Positions 33,978 to 43,413 of a stretch of DNA of 44,128 bases are shown here, piece by piece. The notes under the pieces were generated by a model. That model worked only from the letters and a program-made list of their open reading frames with translations. It did not search any database and was not told the origin of the DNA. The stretch spans positions 1-44,128 of the forward strand of contig CAVXZW010000020.1 of the NCBI GenBank assembly GCA_963766445.1. Direction: 5' to 3'. Source of the stretch: JAICYJ01 sp963766445. GTDB taxonomy: Bacteria > Actinomycetota > Thermoleophilia > Gaiellales > JAICJC01. Positions within the stretch are counted from its first letter, which is position 1. Every line of letters starts with the position of its first letter. A program made the translations under genes and the position numbers.

Positions 33978-34004
33978 GAGGGCCGGGCACTCAGCCCGGC
34001 CCTC
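33978..34004. terminator. Bidirectional hairpin terminator
   Basis: A perfect 11-bp stem, GAGGGCCGGGC / GCCCGGCCCTC, with a 5-nt loop, lies between the convergent stops at 33970 (plus) and 34013 (minus). No U-tract. It can serve both genes. Confidence 0.75.
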
Positions 34005-34012
34005 ACCGCCGT

Positions 34013-34963
34013 CTACTCGGCAGCGGTCGTCTCGATCGCGTGCGATGTCCGTCGGCGCACGGCCGGCAGCAGCCAGCGGCCGGCCAGCAGTGCGACCAGC
34101 GCCAGCAGCGCGACCGGGATCACGACGCCGGCGCCCACGATCACGGCGGTGACGACCTCGGTGGCATGCTGCCAGCTGCGGCGTAGCGCGCTCCCGATCG
34201 CGGTGGCGTGTCCGGGGTGGCGGTGCACGGCGGCCGGCTGGGCCAGGAGCATCGTGATGGTCGACATGTCCGCCTGGTCGTGCAGGTAGCGCAGCCGGCC
34301 GTCGAGCTCCTCGATCTGGCCCTGGATGTCGAACAGCTCGTTCTGGATCTTGATCGTGTCGCTGACCGTGACGGCCTGGTTCATCAACCGGATCAGCGCC
34401 CGTGACTGGGCTCGCAGGTTGCGCGCGCGTGCCGACAGGTCGACCAACTGCTGGCCGACGTCCTCGCCGCTCACCTGCTCCGAGCGCACCGCGCCCAGCC
34501 CCGGCGCTCGCAGCTGCCGCATGGCCGCGTCGAACCGTGCCGCGGGCACGCGCAGCACGATCGTGGAGTTCTCGTGCTTGCCGGACGAGATGTTGCTCGA
34601 GCTGATGAATCCGCCGTAGCTGTCGACGACCTGCTGCGCGCGGTCGACCGCCTTGCCCAGGCCGTCGTGGCCCAGCCGGATCGACAGGCGGCCGGTCTTG
34701 ATCACCGTCGACGGCGTCTGCGGCAGCCCGTCGTGTGAGCGCAGGGACACGTGCTGTGCGGTCTGTCCCGGCCCCGCAACCGGGGCCGCGGCGCCCGAGA
34801 CGTCACCGAGCACGGCACTGCCGCCGCCGCTGCCCAGCTTCTCGGGTGCCGGCGCGGTCGTCGCCGACCCGCTGCCTGAATCGCTGCTCGAACCGCTGCA
34901 ACCGGCCACGCCGGATGCCGCCACCAGGACTGCGGTGATCGCCGCCACCGTGCTGAATCGCAT
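34013..34963 (-). CDS. DUF4349-family lipoprotein
   Basis: 316-aa surface lipoprotein. The lipobox is GVAGC with Cys22, followed by a Ser/Gly/Thr linker. The DUF4349 domain begins TPSTVIKTGRLSIRLGHDGL and contains AQQVVDSYGGFISSSNISSG, TIVLRVPAARFDAAMRQL and GEDVGQQLVDLSARARNLRA. A long coiled-coil follows (RALIRLMNQAVTVSDTIKIQ to GQIEELDGRLRYL), then a C-terminal membrane segment (about 275-300) and a basic tail. The start ATG 34963 has AGGAGG 4 nt upstream. The family is common in actinobacteria and firmicutes; no firm function is known. Its double anchoring (lipid plus C-terminal helix) suggests an envelope scaffold. No operon partner. Confidence 0.88.
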   Translation of the reverse strand: MRFSTVAAITAVLVAASGVAGCSGSSSDSGSGSATTAPAPEKLGSGGGSAVLGDVSGAAAPVAGPGQTAQHVSLRSHDGLPQTPSTVIKTGRLSIRLGHDGLGKAVDRAQQVVDSYGGFISSSNISSGKHENSTIVLRVPAARFDAAMRQLRAPGLGAVRSEQVSGEDVGQQLVDLSARARNLRAQSRALIRLMNQAVTVSDTIKIQNELFDIQGQIEELDGRLRYLHDQADMSTITMLLAQPAAVHRHPGHATAIGSALRRSWQHATEVVTAVIVGAGVVIPVALLALVALLAGRWLLPAVRRRTSHAIETTAAE

Positions 34964-35027
34964 CGTGCCTCCTCTGATCGTCGGTTCTATGACCGGCGAC
35001 CGGGGCGGGCGGTTCCTGGGTCGTGAC

Positions 35028-36089
35028 CTACACGGCCACGGGCAGCACGCCCGCCACGCACTCCTCGACGGCCGCGCGGTCCGGCCCGCACACGAACACG
35101 AGCTCGGTGTTGCGGAGGTGCGAGACGCGTCCGACCCGCTCGCCGGAGGGGTTGTGGATGCCGATGCGCGCGCCCACGTAGCGGGGCGCGTCGATCGCGA
35201 CGGCGGCCACGTGGCGCCGCTGCTCCAGCAGTGCCTGCACGTCGGCCGGCGCGTGGAACCCCTCGTTCGAGAACGACACCATCAGCCAGGGTGTCGTCAG
35301 GCTGGACACCAGGTCGGAGAGGGCGTCCCACGCCAGCATCCTCGAGTTGTAGGGGCTGCGACGCTCGCGCACGTCGAGCCGCTTGCAGGCGACGCCGTAG
35401 TGGCCGGGTGCGTCGTTTCGGACGATCGTCTCCCACACGTGGTAGTTCCCGGCGTAGCTGTGCTGGTTGTAGGGCGGGTCGAGGTATGCCAGCTCGACGT
35501 CGCCCAGCTCGGACGCCAGCTGGTTGGCGTCGCCCATCCGCGGCGTCCCGGCCGGGCCTGGCACGGCGGTCGGCTCGCGCAGCTGCAGCGGGTTCGAGGC
35601 CCGCGACGCCCAGCGCTTGAGGTAGGCCATCTGCACGCCGACGGTGCTGTCGACGCGGTCGGCCGCCTCCAGCAGGCTGGTCAGGAGCAGGCCCCGCTCG
35701 ACCGCATCCAGGGGCAGCCGATCGATCTCGGCCCGGATCGCGTCGATGCGCATGCCGTTCTCCGGCATGAAGTAGCGGGCGCGCTCGCAGAACGTCTCGG
35801 TCACGTACCCGCGCTCGCCCGGCAGCGTGTTCAGGTGGTCGAGCAGCATGCTCAGGCGGGCACGGTCGACCGAGCCGTCCGCCTCGATGTAGGCGCGCCC
35901 GAGCGCCTGGGAGTAGGCGGCGGTGTCGTTCGAGAGCACCCGGATGCCTGCCGCGCGGAGGGCCTGGCCGACGCGCGTGGTGCCGGCGAACAGATCGGCC
36001 GCGGAGGCGACGCCGGCCCTGCGGGCGATCTCGGCCAGCGACGGCGCGAGCAGCCGCTTCGAGCCGAGGTACTTGATCACGGATGCCAC
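35028..36089 (-). CDS. D12-class DNA adenine N6-methyltransferase (orphan)
   Basis: 353-aa methyltransferase of the Dam/D12 class. The N-terminal SAM-binding region is VIKYLGSKRLLAP and then DLFAGTTRVGQALRAAG (about 33-48), and catalytic motif IV is Asp204-Pro-Pro-Tyr in YLDPPYNQHSYAGNYHVWE. The order SAM motif-target recognition-DPPY fits this class. The middle part (SLLEAADRVDSTVGVQMAYL, YLKRWASRASNPLQLREP) is likely the recognition domain. No restriction endonuclease or phage gene lies nearby, so it appears to be a solitary methyltransferase, perhaps regulatory or protective. Start ATG 36089; neighbours are a DUF4349 lipoprotein and a two-component module, with no overlap to either. Target sequence unknown. 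Confidence 0.88.
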   Translation of the reverse strand: MASVIKYLGSKRLLAPSLAEIARRAGVASAADLFAGTTRVGQALRAAGIRVLSNDTAAYSQALGRAYIEADGSVDRARLSMLLDHLNTLPGERGYVTETFCERARYFMPENGMRIDAIRAEIDRLPLDAVERGLLLTSLLEAADRVDSTVGVQMAYLKRWASRASNPLQLREPTAVPGPAGTPRMGDANQLASELGDVELAYLDPPYNQHSYAGNYHVWETIVRNDAPGHYGVACKRLDVRERRSPYNSRMLAWDALSDLVSSLTTPWLMVSFSNEGFHAPADVQALLEQRRHVAAVAIDAPRYVGARIGIHNPSGERVGRVSHLRNTELVFVCGPDRAAVEECVAGVLPVAV

Positions 36090-36134
36090 TCTACGCGGCG
36101 GCGCGGCTAGCCACGGATCCCGTGGACTCCACCA

Positions 36135-37367
36135 TCAGCCCTGCAGGTATGTGAGCACGGCCAGGACGCGGCGGTGGTCTTCGGACGCCGGGGGCAGCCC
36201 CAGCTTCTGGAAGATGCTGGTGACGTGCTTTTCGACGGCGCGCTCGGTCACCACCATCCGCTCCGCGATACCGGTATTGGAGCGGCCCTCGGCCATCAGC
36301 TCCAGCACCTCACGCTCGCGTGGCGTCAGCTCGCCCAGCGGATCGTCCCGCCGGTGGCGACCCACCAGCTGGCTGACCACGGCCGGATCAAGCGCGCTGC
36401 CGCCCTGCCCCACCCGCCGCACCGCTGAGGCGAACTCGTCGATATCCGACACGCGGTCCTTCAACAGGTAGCCGACACCCTCGCTGGACTCCGCCAGCAG
36501 CTCCATCGCGTACCCCGCCTCCACGTACTGGCTCAACACCAGCACCCCCACCTGCGGATACCGCTCACGGATCTGCCTCGCCGCACGCAACCCCTCATCG
36601 GTATGCGTCGGCGGCATCCGGATATCCACGATCGCCACATCCGGCTTCGAGAACCCAACCCGCCGCACCAGATCCTCAGCATTGTCCACCTGCCCAACCA
36701 CCTCAAACCCCGCATCCACCAACAACCGCGCAACACCCTCCCGCAACAACACCGAATCATCCGCGACGACCACGCGCAGGGCCCGCGGCAAGGCCGCGGG
36801 GGTGCTCTGGTCGGATTCGCTGCGCAGGCCTGTGGCGTGCTCGATGCCGGCGATCTCGGCCAGGTAGACGCGCTGCGGTTCGTCGAAGTCCTTGAGCCGC
36901 TGCTCACCCATGTCGTGCAGGTAGATGCCCTCCAGCTCACGGCCGGCCAGCTCGTCATGGGCGGTGTCGGACAGGAGCACCTGCCCACCGCGACCGGCCG
37001 CGCAGATGCGGGCGGCGCGGTTCACGTCAAGGCCGAAGTAGCGGCCCTCCGACCGCAGCGGGGTGCCGCTGTGGATGCCCATGCGCACTCTCACCGTGCC
37101 GCCCTCCGGCCAGGGGTGGCCGTGTAGCGCCAGCTGCGCCTCTGCTGCCGCCAACAGCGCCGGCTCCGCGTGCGCGAAGGCGGCGAAGAAGGCGTCGCCG
37201 TGCGTGTCCACGATCTCGCCGCCGTGCCGCTGAAAGCTGTTGCGCAGATGCGCCGAGTGGTCGGCCAGGATCGTCACGTAGTCCGCGCCCATCCGCCGCA
37301 CCAGCCCGGTTGATCCCTCGACGTCGGTGAACAGCAGCGCGAGTGGGTGCTCGCCGGCCGGGGTCAT
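36135..37367 (-). CDS. Class III nucleotide cyclase fused to a NarL/LuxR response regulator
   Basis: 410-aa fusion. Residues about 8-175 are a class III adenylate/guanylate cyclase domain with metal Asp15 in LLFTDVEGSTGLV and Asp58 in IVDTHGDAFFAAF, then VRMGIHSGTP and the substrate segment FGLDVNRAARICAAGRGGQV. After a short linker the last 208 residues are a receiver (phospho-Asp in DVAIVDIRMPP, switch Lys in GVGYLLKDRV) and a LuxR-type helix-turn-helix (LTPREREVLELMAEGRSNTG). From ADDSV onward the DNA is identical to the free response regulator upstream. ATG 37367 overlaps that gene's stop (ATGA). Cyclase-to-NarL fusion is unusual; it would link cyclic-nucleotide synthesis and transcription control in one phospho-switchable protein, or simply be a recent accidental fusion. 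Confidence 0.88.
   Translation of the reverse strand: MTPAGEHPLALLFTDVEGSTGLVRRMGADYVTILADHSAHLRNSFQRHGGEIVDTHGDAFFAAFAHAEPALLAAAEAQLALHGHPWPEGGTVRVRMGIHSGTPLRSEGRYFGLDVNRAARICAAGRGGQVLLSDTAHDELAGRELEGIYLHDMGEQRLKDFDEPQRVYLAEIAGIEHATGLRSESDQSTPAALPRALRVVVADDSVLLREGVARLLVDAGFEVVGQVDNAEDLVRRVGFSKPDVAIVDIRMPPTHTDEGLRAARQIRERYPQVGVLVLSQYVEAGYAMELLAESSEGVGYLLKDRVSDIDEFASAVRRVGQGGSALDPAVVSQLVGRHRRDDPLGELTPREREVLELMAEGRSNTGIAERMVVTERAVEKHVTSIFQKLGLPPASEDHRRVLAVLTYLQG
36142..36764. repeat. 623-bp exact direct repeat, copy A (regulator half of the fusion)
   Basis: I compared this stretch base by base with 37368-37990 and found no differences. It begins 4 nt before the TGA stop end of the regulator and ends inside the Ala-Asp-Asp codons of the receiver, so it covers almost exactly the receiver plus LuxR domain. 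Confidence 0.9.
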
Positions 37368-38005
37368 TGCAGGTATGTGAGCACGGCCAGGACGCGGCGG
37401 TGGTCTTCGGACGCCGGGGGCAGCCCCAGCTTCTGGAAGATGCTGGTGACGTGCTTTTCGACGGCGCGCTCGGTCACCACCATCCGCTCCGCGATACCGG
37501 TATTGGAGCGGCCCTCGGCCATCAGCTCCAGCACCTCACGCTCGCGTGGCGTCAGCTCGCCCAGCGGATCGTCCCGCCGGTGGCGACCCACCAGCTGGCT
37601 GACCACGGCCGGATCAAGCGCGCTGCCGCCCTGCCCCACCCGCCGCACCGCTGAGGCGAACTCGTCGATATCCGACACGCGGTCCTTCAACAGGTAGCCG
37701 ACACCCTCGCTGGACTCCGCCAGCAGCTCCATCGCGTACCCCGCCTCCACGTACTGGCTCAACACCAGCACCCCCACCTGCGGATACCGCTCACGGATCT
37801 GCCTCGCCGCACGCAACCCCTCATCGGTATGCGTCGGCGGCATCCGGATATCCACGATCGCCACATCCGGCTTCGAGAACCCAACCCGCCGCACCAGATC
37901 CTCAGCATTGTCCACCTGCCCAACCACCTCAAACCCCGCATCCACCAACAACCGCGCAACACCCTCCCGCAACAACACCGAATCATCCGCCAGCACTACT
38001 CGCAC
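37364..38005 (-). CDS. NarL/LuxR-type response regulator
   Basis: 213-aa cytosolic response regulator from GTG 38005 (VRVVLADDSVLLREGVARLL). The receiver has the acidic pair ADDS, phospho-Asp in DVAIVDIRMPP, and switch Lys in GVGYLLKDRV. The DNA-binding LuxR domain has LTPREREVLELMAEGRSNTG and VEKHVTSIFQKLGL. A GTG at 38026 is an alternative start. It overlaps the stop of the large kinase by 10 nt and the cyclase fusion by 4 nt, so kinase, regulator and fusion form one operon. The kinase is the NarX-type partner expected for a NarL regulator. Codons in its receiver are T/G-ending (TTG, GAT, GTT), unlike the C/G-ending usage of the neighbours. Confidence 0.92.
   Translation of the reverse strand: MRVVLADDSVLLREGVARLLVDAGFEVVGQVDNAEDLVRRVGFSKPDVAIVDIRMPPTHTDEGLRAARQIRERYPQVGVLVLSQYVEAGYAMELLAESSEGVGYLLKDRVSDIDEFASAVRRVGQGGSALDPAVVSQLVGRHRRDDPLGELTPREREVLELMAEGRSNTGIAERMVVTERAVEKHVTSIFQKLGLPPASEDHRRVLAVLTYLQ
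37368..37990. repeat. 623-bp exact direct repeat, copy B (free regulator)
   Basis: Identical to 36142-36764, offset 1226 bp. Outside the repeat the sequences diverge at once: AGTGCTGGCGG against GTCGTCGCGG on the 5' side, and stop context CTGCAATGA against CTGCAGGGCTGA on the 3' side. Confidence 0.9.
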
Positions 38006-40980
38006 GGGATCACCGCCGATACGCACGTGCCGGAGCCGTTGCTCTCCACGGCCAGCGTTCCGTCCAGCGCCTCGACCCGGTCGGCCAGCCCGCGCAGGCC
38101 GGTGCCGCCCAGCGGGTCGGCGCCGCCGACCCCGTCGTCGGAGACCTCGATCGTTGCCTGGCCGTCGGCGCGCATGACCCGGACCGTAGCGTGTTTGGCG
38201 TTGGCGTACTTGGCAACGTTCGTGAGCGCCTCCGCCACGACGTAGTAGGCGGCCGCCTCGATCGGCGCGGGCAGTGGCTGATCCGGGACCAGCTCCAGCT
38301 CCACAGGCACCGGTGCACGCGTCGCCAGCGCCTCCAGGGCCGGGCGCAGGCCGCGGTCGGTGAGGATCGCAGGGTGGATGCCTCGCGCCAGCTCGCGCAG
38401 CTCCTCCAGCGCCTGTGACAGCTCCTCTCTGGCCGCCCCCAGGATCTCGTCGGCTGCCGCCGGGTCGCGCTGGGCCAGCGATTGGGCCAGCCGCAACGAC
38501 AGGGACAGCGACACCAGCCGCTGCTGGGCGCCGTCGTGGAGGTTGCGCTCCAGCCGGCGGCGGGCCTCGTCGCCGGCGTTGACGATGCGGGCGCGGGAGC
38601 GGCGCAGCTCCTCGTCGGTGCGCTTGCGTTCCGTGATGTCGCGGACGAAGGCCGTGAACAGCGGCAGGTCGTCGGTGTCGATGCGCGTCACCGCCAGCTC
38701 GATCGGAAACACCTCACCGCCCGCGCGCCTGCCGATCAGCTCCACCTGAGTGCCCAGTAACCGGCCGCCGGGGTGCTCGAGCTGTCGTTGCAGGCCGCGG
38801 CGGTGATCCTCGCGCAGCTGCGGGGGGATCAGCAGATCGGCCATGTCCTTGCCGAGCACGTCCTCCGCCCGGTAGCCGAACGTGCGCTCCGCGGCCGGGT
38901 TGAACTCCAGGATGCGGTTGGCGGAGTCGATCGTGATGATGCAGTCGAGCGCCGATGACAGCACCGCCGACTTGCGCGCCTCGCTCTCGGCCACGGCCGC
39001 CTCGGCCCGCCGCCGCTCGATCAGCTGGCCGACGCGGTCTGCCACCGTCTCCAGCAGCGCCAGCATCTCGTCGTCAGGCCCGCGCACATCATCGGAGCAC
39101 AGCTGCACGATCGCGTCCACCTGCCCGGCCGCGATGATCGGGAACGCGAACGACCCGCGCCGCTGGCCGGCCAGCGGGTTCGCCATCACCACCGGGTCGT
39201 CGTCGAGGTCGATGTCCCAGCGCGCCTCGGCTGTGCCTCGCACGTAGGTGGCCAGGCCGGCGTCACCGGACGGCCGGCTGGCCAGGACGCGCTCGGTGAA
39301 ATCGTCCCCCACGGCGCCGTCCGACCACACCGCCACCGGCACCAGCTCCTCCGCCTCGGCCTTCCAGTACACGCAGGCCCAGCAGTCGAATGTGGTGCCG
39401 AGCGCCTCCACCATCGGCTCGGCCACATCCTCCAGCCGGTCAGCCCTGGCCACGGCCCGCGCCAGCGACAGCTGGAACCCCATCCGCCGTTCGTTGCGCC
39501 GGCGGGTGGTGATGTCCTCGCCGATGCTGGTCGCTCCGATGATGCGCCCGTCGCGGTCGCGGATCACGGTGTTGTTCCAGGCGATGTCGAGGATCTCGCC
39601 GCCACGGGTGCGGATCCAGTTCTCCTCGTAGGCGAGCACGTTGTCGTTCGCCATCCGCTCTAGGAACTGCACCTCGGTGCCGTTGAACACCTCCAGCCAG
39701 TCGCGCCCCACCAGCTCCTCCCGGGACCAGCCGGTCAGCTCGCATAGGAACGGATTGGCATACGTGATCAGGCCGGCGGTGTCCAGGCTGACGGCGATCA
39801 GCCGGACGCCCTCAAGCAGGTCGCTCAACCGTCGCTCGGAGGCGGCCACCTCGCGCAGCTGGGAGCGCAGCTCACCGGCCAGGGTCTGGTTGCGGAGTGC
39901 CAGTGCCGCCGCGGCCGTGGCCGCACCCAGCAGGGCCGGGTCGTCCATCAGGGAGGCGTCGTGTGCCATCTGCAGCACACGGCGGCCACGCCGCTCGATG
40001 GTGGTCACCGCCCGTCCCTCGCCGTCGTCGGGTCGCGCCACCAGAGCGCCCTCGATGTCGAAGTAGGTGTCGTCCTCGGGCAGCCAGTAGACCAGCTCCA
40101 GCGTCGGATCTCCGAGCGCGCGCTGCAGTGCCGCGCGCAGCCGCTCGGGCTCGTCGCTGGCCTCGATCTCGGCGATCAGGCCGCGCACGGCGCCGGAGCG
40201 GCCGATCTGCGTGCGCAGCAGGCCGTAGAGGAAGCCCTGCGGGATCGCCGCCATCGTCACGGCAAACACGTAGAACGGCACGTCGCCGGTCTGCTCGACC
40301 AACCCTGAGTAGATCGCCACCGACCCGATCGCGAGCATGCAGACCGTGCCGGTCAGGTACATCGGCGTCAGCACCCGGCGGGCGGCGGCGCTGGCCGCCC
40401 GCCAGCGGCGGGCCAGGATCACCAGCATCGCCACGATCAGGCAGATGCCGAACAGCAGCGAGGCGGCATCGGCGTCCTTGACCAGCTCGTGGTGGTGGTC
40501 GACCAGCAGCAGGTTGTGCGCGCTGTGGCGGTCGGCGCCGTCCAGCCGCGGCTCCGTGAACGGCAGCACCGCGAGGCCCAGCACCCAGGTGTCCAGGTAG
40601 ACGAGCAGCGTCACGATGCGCGCATCCAGCGTGCGCAGACGGCCGCTGGGGTAGGCCAGGATGGTGTGCACGAGCAGCCCCAGCCAGAGGCTGGCGAACA
40701 GCTCCCCGACGGTGAACACGACGTCGCTGGGCCAGTCCGTGAGCCCGTTGCACAGCCATGACAACGCCGTCGCGCACATCAGCGGGCCGATCAGGTTGCC
40801 GGGTCGCCGCACCCAGGCCACCTGGCCGGCGATCATGAACGACCAGCCCACCAGCAGGCCCAGGATCAGATATGCCGCGGTGTTGTGGTGGACGTGCGTC
40901 CTGCTCTCGCCCACGCCGACCATGGCGCTCAGCACCAGGCCGGCGACGAGCGCCGCGATCCGCAGGCGGCGCGAGGTCAT
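37996..40980 (-). CDS. Membrane sensor histidine kinase with PAS, GAF and NarX-type kinase domains
   Basis: 994-aa kinase, intact. An N-terminal block of about seven or eight membrane segments (about 1-265, for example IAALVAGLVLSAMVGVGES and TAAYLILGLLVGWSFMIAG) is followed by a linker. A PAS domain comes next (about 385-500: LEGVRLIAVSLDTAGLITYA, GWSREELVGRDWLEVF), then a GAF-like domain (about 515-665) and a second PAS (about 690-800: FGYRAEDVLGKDMADLLIPP). The HisKA_3 H-box is RRRLERNLHDGAQQRLVSLS, and the ATPase has YYVVAEALTNVAKYANAKHA with DDGVGGADPLGGTGLRGLAD. ATG 40980 overlaps the stop of the upstream receiver gene (ATGA). The downstream regulator overlaps its 3' end, so this is its partner. 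The signal may be a redox, light or small-molecule cue. Confidence 0.92.
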   Translation of the reverse strand: MTSRRLRIAALVAGLVLSAMVGVGESRTHVHHNTAAYLILGLLVGWSFMIAGQVAWVRRPGNLIGPLMCATALSWLCNGLTDWPSDVVFTVGELFASLWLGLLVHTILAYPSGRLRTLDARIVTLLVYLDTWVLGLAVLPFTEPRLDGADRHSAHNLLLVDHHHELVKDADAASLLFGICLIVAMLVILARRWRAASAAARRVLTPMYLTGTVCMLAIGSVAIYSGLVEQTGDVPFYVFAVTMAAIPQGFLYGLLRTQIGRSGAVRGLIAEIEASDEPERLRAALQRALGDPTLELVYWLPEDDTYFDIEGALVARPDDGEGRAVTTIERRGRRVLQMAHDASLMDDPALLGAATAAAALALRNQTLAGELRSQLREVAASERRLSDLLEGVRLIAVSLDTAGLITYANPFLCELTGWSREELVGRDWLEVFNGTEVQFLERMANDNVLAYEENWIRTRGGEILDIAWNNTVIRDRDGRIIGATSIGEDITTRRRNERRMGFQLSLARAVARADRLEDVAEPMVEALGTTFDCWACVYWKAEAEELVPVAVWSDGAVGDDFTERVLASRPSGDAGLATYVRGTAEARWDIDLDDDPVVMANPLAGQRRGSFAFPIIAAGQVDAIVQLCSDDVRGPDDEMLALLETVADRVGQLIERRRAEAAVAESEARKSAVLSSALDCIITIDSANRILEFNPAAERTFGYRAEDVLGKDMADLLIPPQLREDHRRGLQRQLEHPGGRLLGTQVELIGRRAGGEVFPIELAVTRIDTDDLPLFTAFVRDITERKRTDEELRRSRARIVNAGDEARRRLERNLHDGAQQRLVSLSLSLRLAQSLAQRDPAAADEILGAAREELSQALEELRELARGIHPAILTDRGLRPALEALATRAPVPVELELVPDQPLPAPIEAAAYYVVAEALTNVAKYANAKHATVRVMRADGQATIEVSDDGVGGADPLGGTGLRGLADRVEALDGTLAVESNGSGTCVSAVIPCE

Positions 40981-41341
40981 TCCAGAGCTTCGGCGAGCGT
41001 GCGCCCGCACAGCTCACCCTTGGGGACGAAGCCGCGCGCACCGCTCTCCGCGATCAGCGGCCCGAAGTCGCTGGCGTCGCGGCTGGAGGTGAGCACGATC
41101 GCGGGCGGGTCGTCGCTTTGGGCCAGCTCCGCCGCCACGGCGAAACCGTCCGTGTCCGGGAGCTGCACGTCCAGCAGCACCACCTCGGGGTGCAGCTCGC
41201 GCACGGCCGCTCAGCGCCGACGCGCCGTCCGACCGCCTCGCCCACGATCGTATAGCCCTCCGACTGGAGCAGGGCCCGGGCCATTGCCCGGAAGCTGGGG
41301 TGATCGTCGACGATCAGGATCGATGGCGTCATCGTGATCAT
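40977..41341 (-). CDS. Stand-alone receiver-domain response regulator (frameshifted)
   Basis: About 120-aa receiver without an output domain. From ATG 41341 (MITMTPSILIVDDHPSFRAM) it has the acidic pocket VDDH. The frame breaks near 41205-41230, probably with two small errors, and resumes RELHPEVVLLDVQLPDTDGF (phospho-Asp), then PAIVLTSSRDASDFGPLIAE and the switch Lys in GFVPKGELCGRTLAEAL. A second Met at 41332 is an alternative start. It overlaps the large kinase by 4 nt. It probably relays phosphate in the same pathway or modulates the NarL regulator. Confidence 0.82.
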
Positions 41342-41372
41342 CGTGCCACACCGGCGACATGCGGACGATACG

Positions 41373-41404
41373 GTTTGCCACACCCTTTGCAGGGTGTTTG
41401 CCAC
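41373..41404. promoter_or_regulatory. Direct repeats around a small hairpin upstream of the receiver-kinase operon
   Basis: Two copies of GTTTGCCAC (41373-41381 and 41396-41404) start 23 bp apart, about two helical turns. Between and partly over them lies a 6-bp hairpin, ACACCC-TTTGCA-GGGTGT. The stretch lies between the TPR-protein stop (41414) and the receiver start (41341). It may be a regulator binding site for this operon, or part of a terminator for the TPR gene. Confidence 0.4.
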
Positions 41405-41413
41405 GCTAAAGAG

Positions 41414-42193
41414 CTACGGGGTGCCGGTGCTGCCGCTCGCGGTGCTGATGCTGATCAGCGGCTTCAGCTGCTTGAGCAGGGTCGTCAGCTGCTTCTTGTC
41501 GGGTGCGGTCGGCTCCAGCACCAGCACACGCTTGACGGCGTCGTAGGCGGTCTTGTAGTCCTGGACGGCCAGCGCGTCGCGGTAGATGGCGCGCTCGTAG
41601 GTGGAGTTGGTCGGGCTGAAGCGCGATCGCCTTCTTCCACAGCGCGATCGCCTGCAGCACGGACTGCTGGGCCTGCTGCTGGTAGGTCTGGGCGCGCTGC
41701 GTCAGCGGCTGCTGGGCGGTCGAGACCAGCGGGGCGCCGATGCTGGTGCCGAGCTTCTCACCGCCCGCCGGGAGCGGGCTGGCGGTGGTCCCGTACTGGC
41801 CGGCCAGCGACTGCCAGTAGGCGGCGCGCTGGGCCTGCTTCTGGGCCTCGCGTCTCATACAGCGTGGCGACCTGGGTGATCGTGTTGGCGTCCTTGGGGC
41901 GCAGGTTCATGTACTGCGCGTAGGCGCCCAGCGCCAGGGTCGTCTGCCCGTTGGTCTGGTAGGCGTCGCCCAGCTGGCGCCAGGCCGTGGCGTCCTTGGG
42001 GTCGGAGTGCACCTTGTTCAGCAGGTCGCTGACGCTGGTGGTGCTGCTGCCGCTGGACTGGCCGAGCAGGTTCCCGAGGCTGATCCCGCCCGCGCCGGAG
42101 CCGACGCCCAGGAAGACGAAGCTGAGTGCGAATACCAGTCCCAGGAAGATGAAGACTGGGCTTCTGGGTGCGTCGGATCTTTTCGAACAGCAT
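41414..42193 (-). CDS. Membrane-anchored TPR protein (three frameshifts)
   Basis: About 259-aa protein. From ATG 42193 (MLFEKIRRTQ) a first frame break near 42160 leads to one membrane segment, PVFIFLGLVFALSFVFLGVG, and a Ser/Gly linker. TPR-like helices follow: LNKVHSDPKDATAWRQLGDA and YQTNGQTTLALGAYAQYMNL. Breaks near 41855 and 41622 lead to REAQKQAQRAAYWQSLAGQY and SPTNSTYERAIYRDALAVQD, ending KQLKPLISISTASGSTGTP with TAG at 41414. The basic N-terminus inside and TPR outside suggest an envelope scaffold. No specific function is recognised. It stands alone, 27 nt from the amidohydrolase stop region. Confidence 0.75.
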
Positions 42194-42220
42194 GGTTGTG
42201 AGCGTTCCTGCGGCCGGGGA

Positions 42221-43409
<1,189 letters not shown>

Positions 43410-43413
<4 letters not shown>

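Noticed and set aside
31814..34006. Minus-strand 730-aa frame opposite the fibronectin-like protein
   Set aside because: The plus-strand protein has a signal peptide and eight ordered repeats; the antisense is Arg/His/Gly-rich without motifs.
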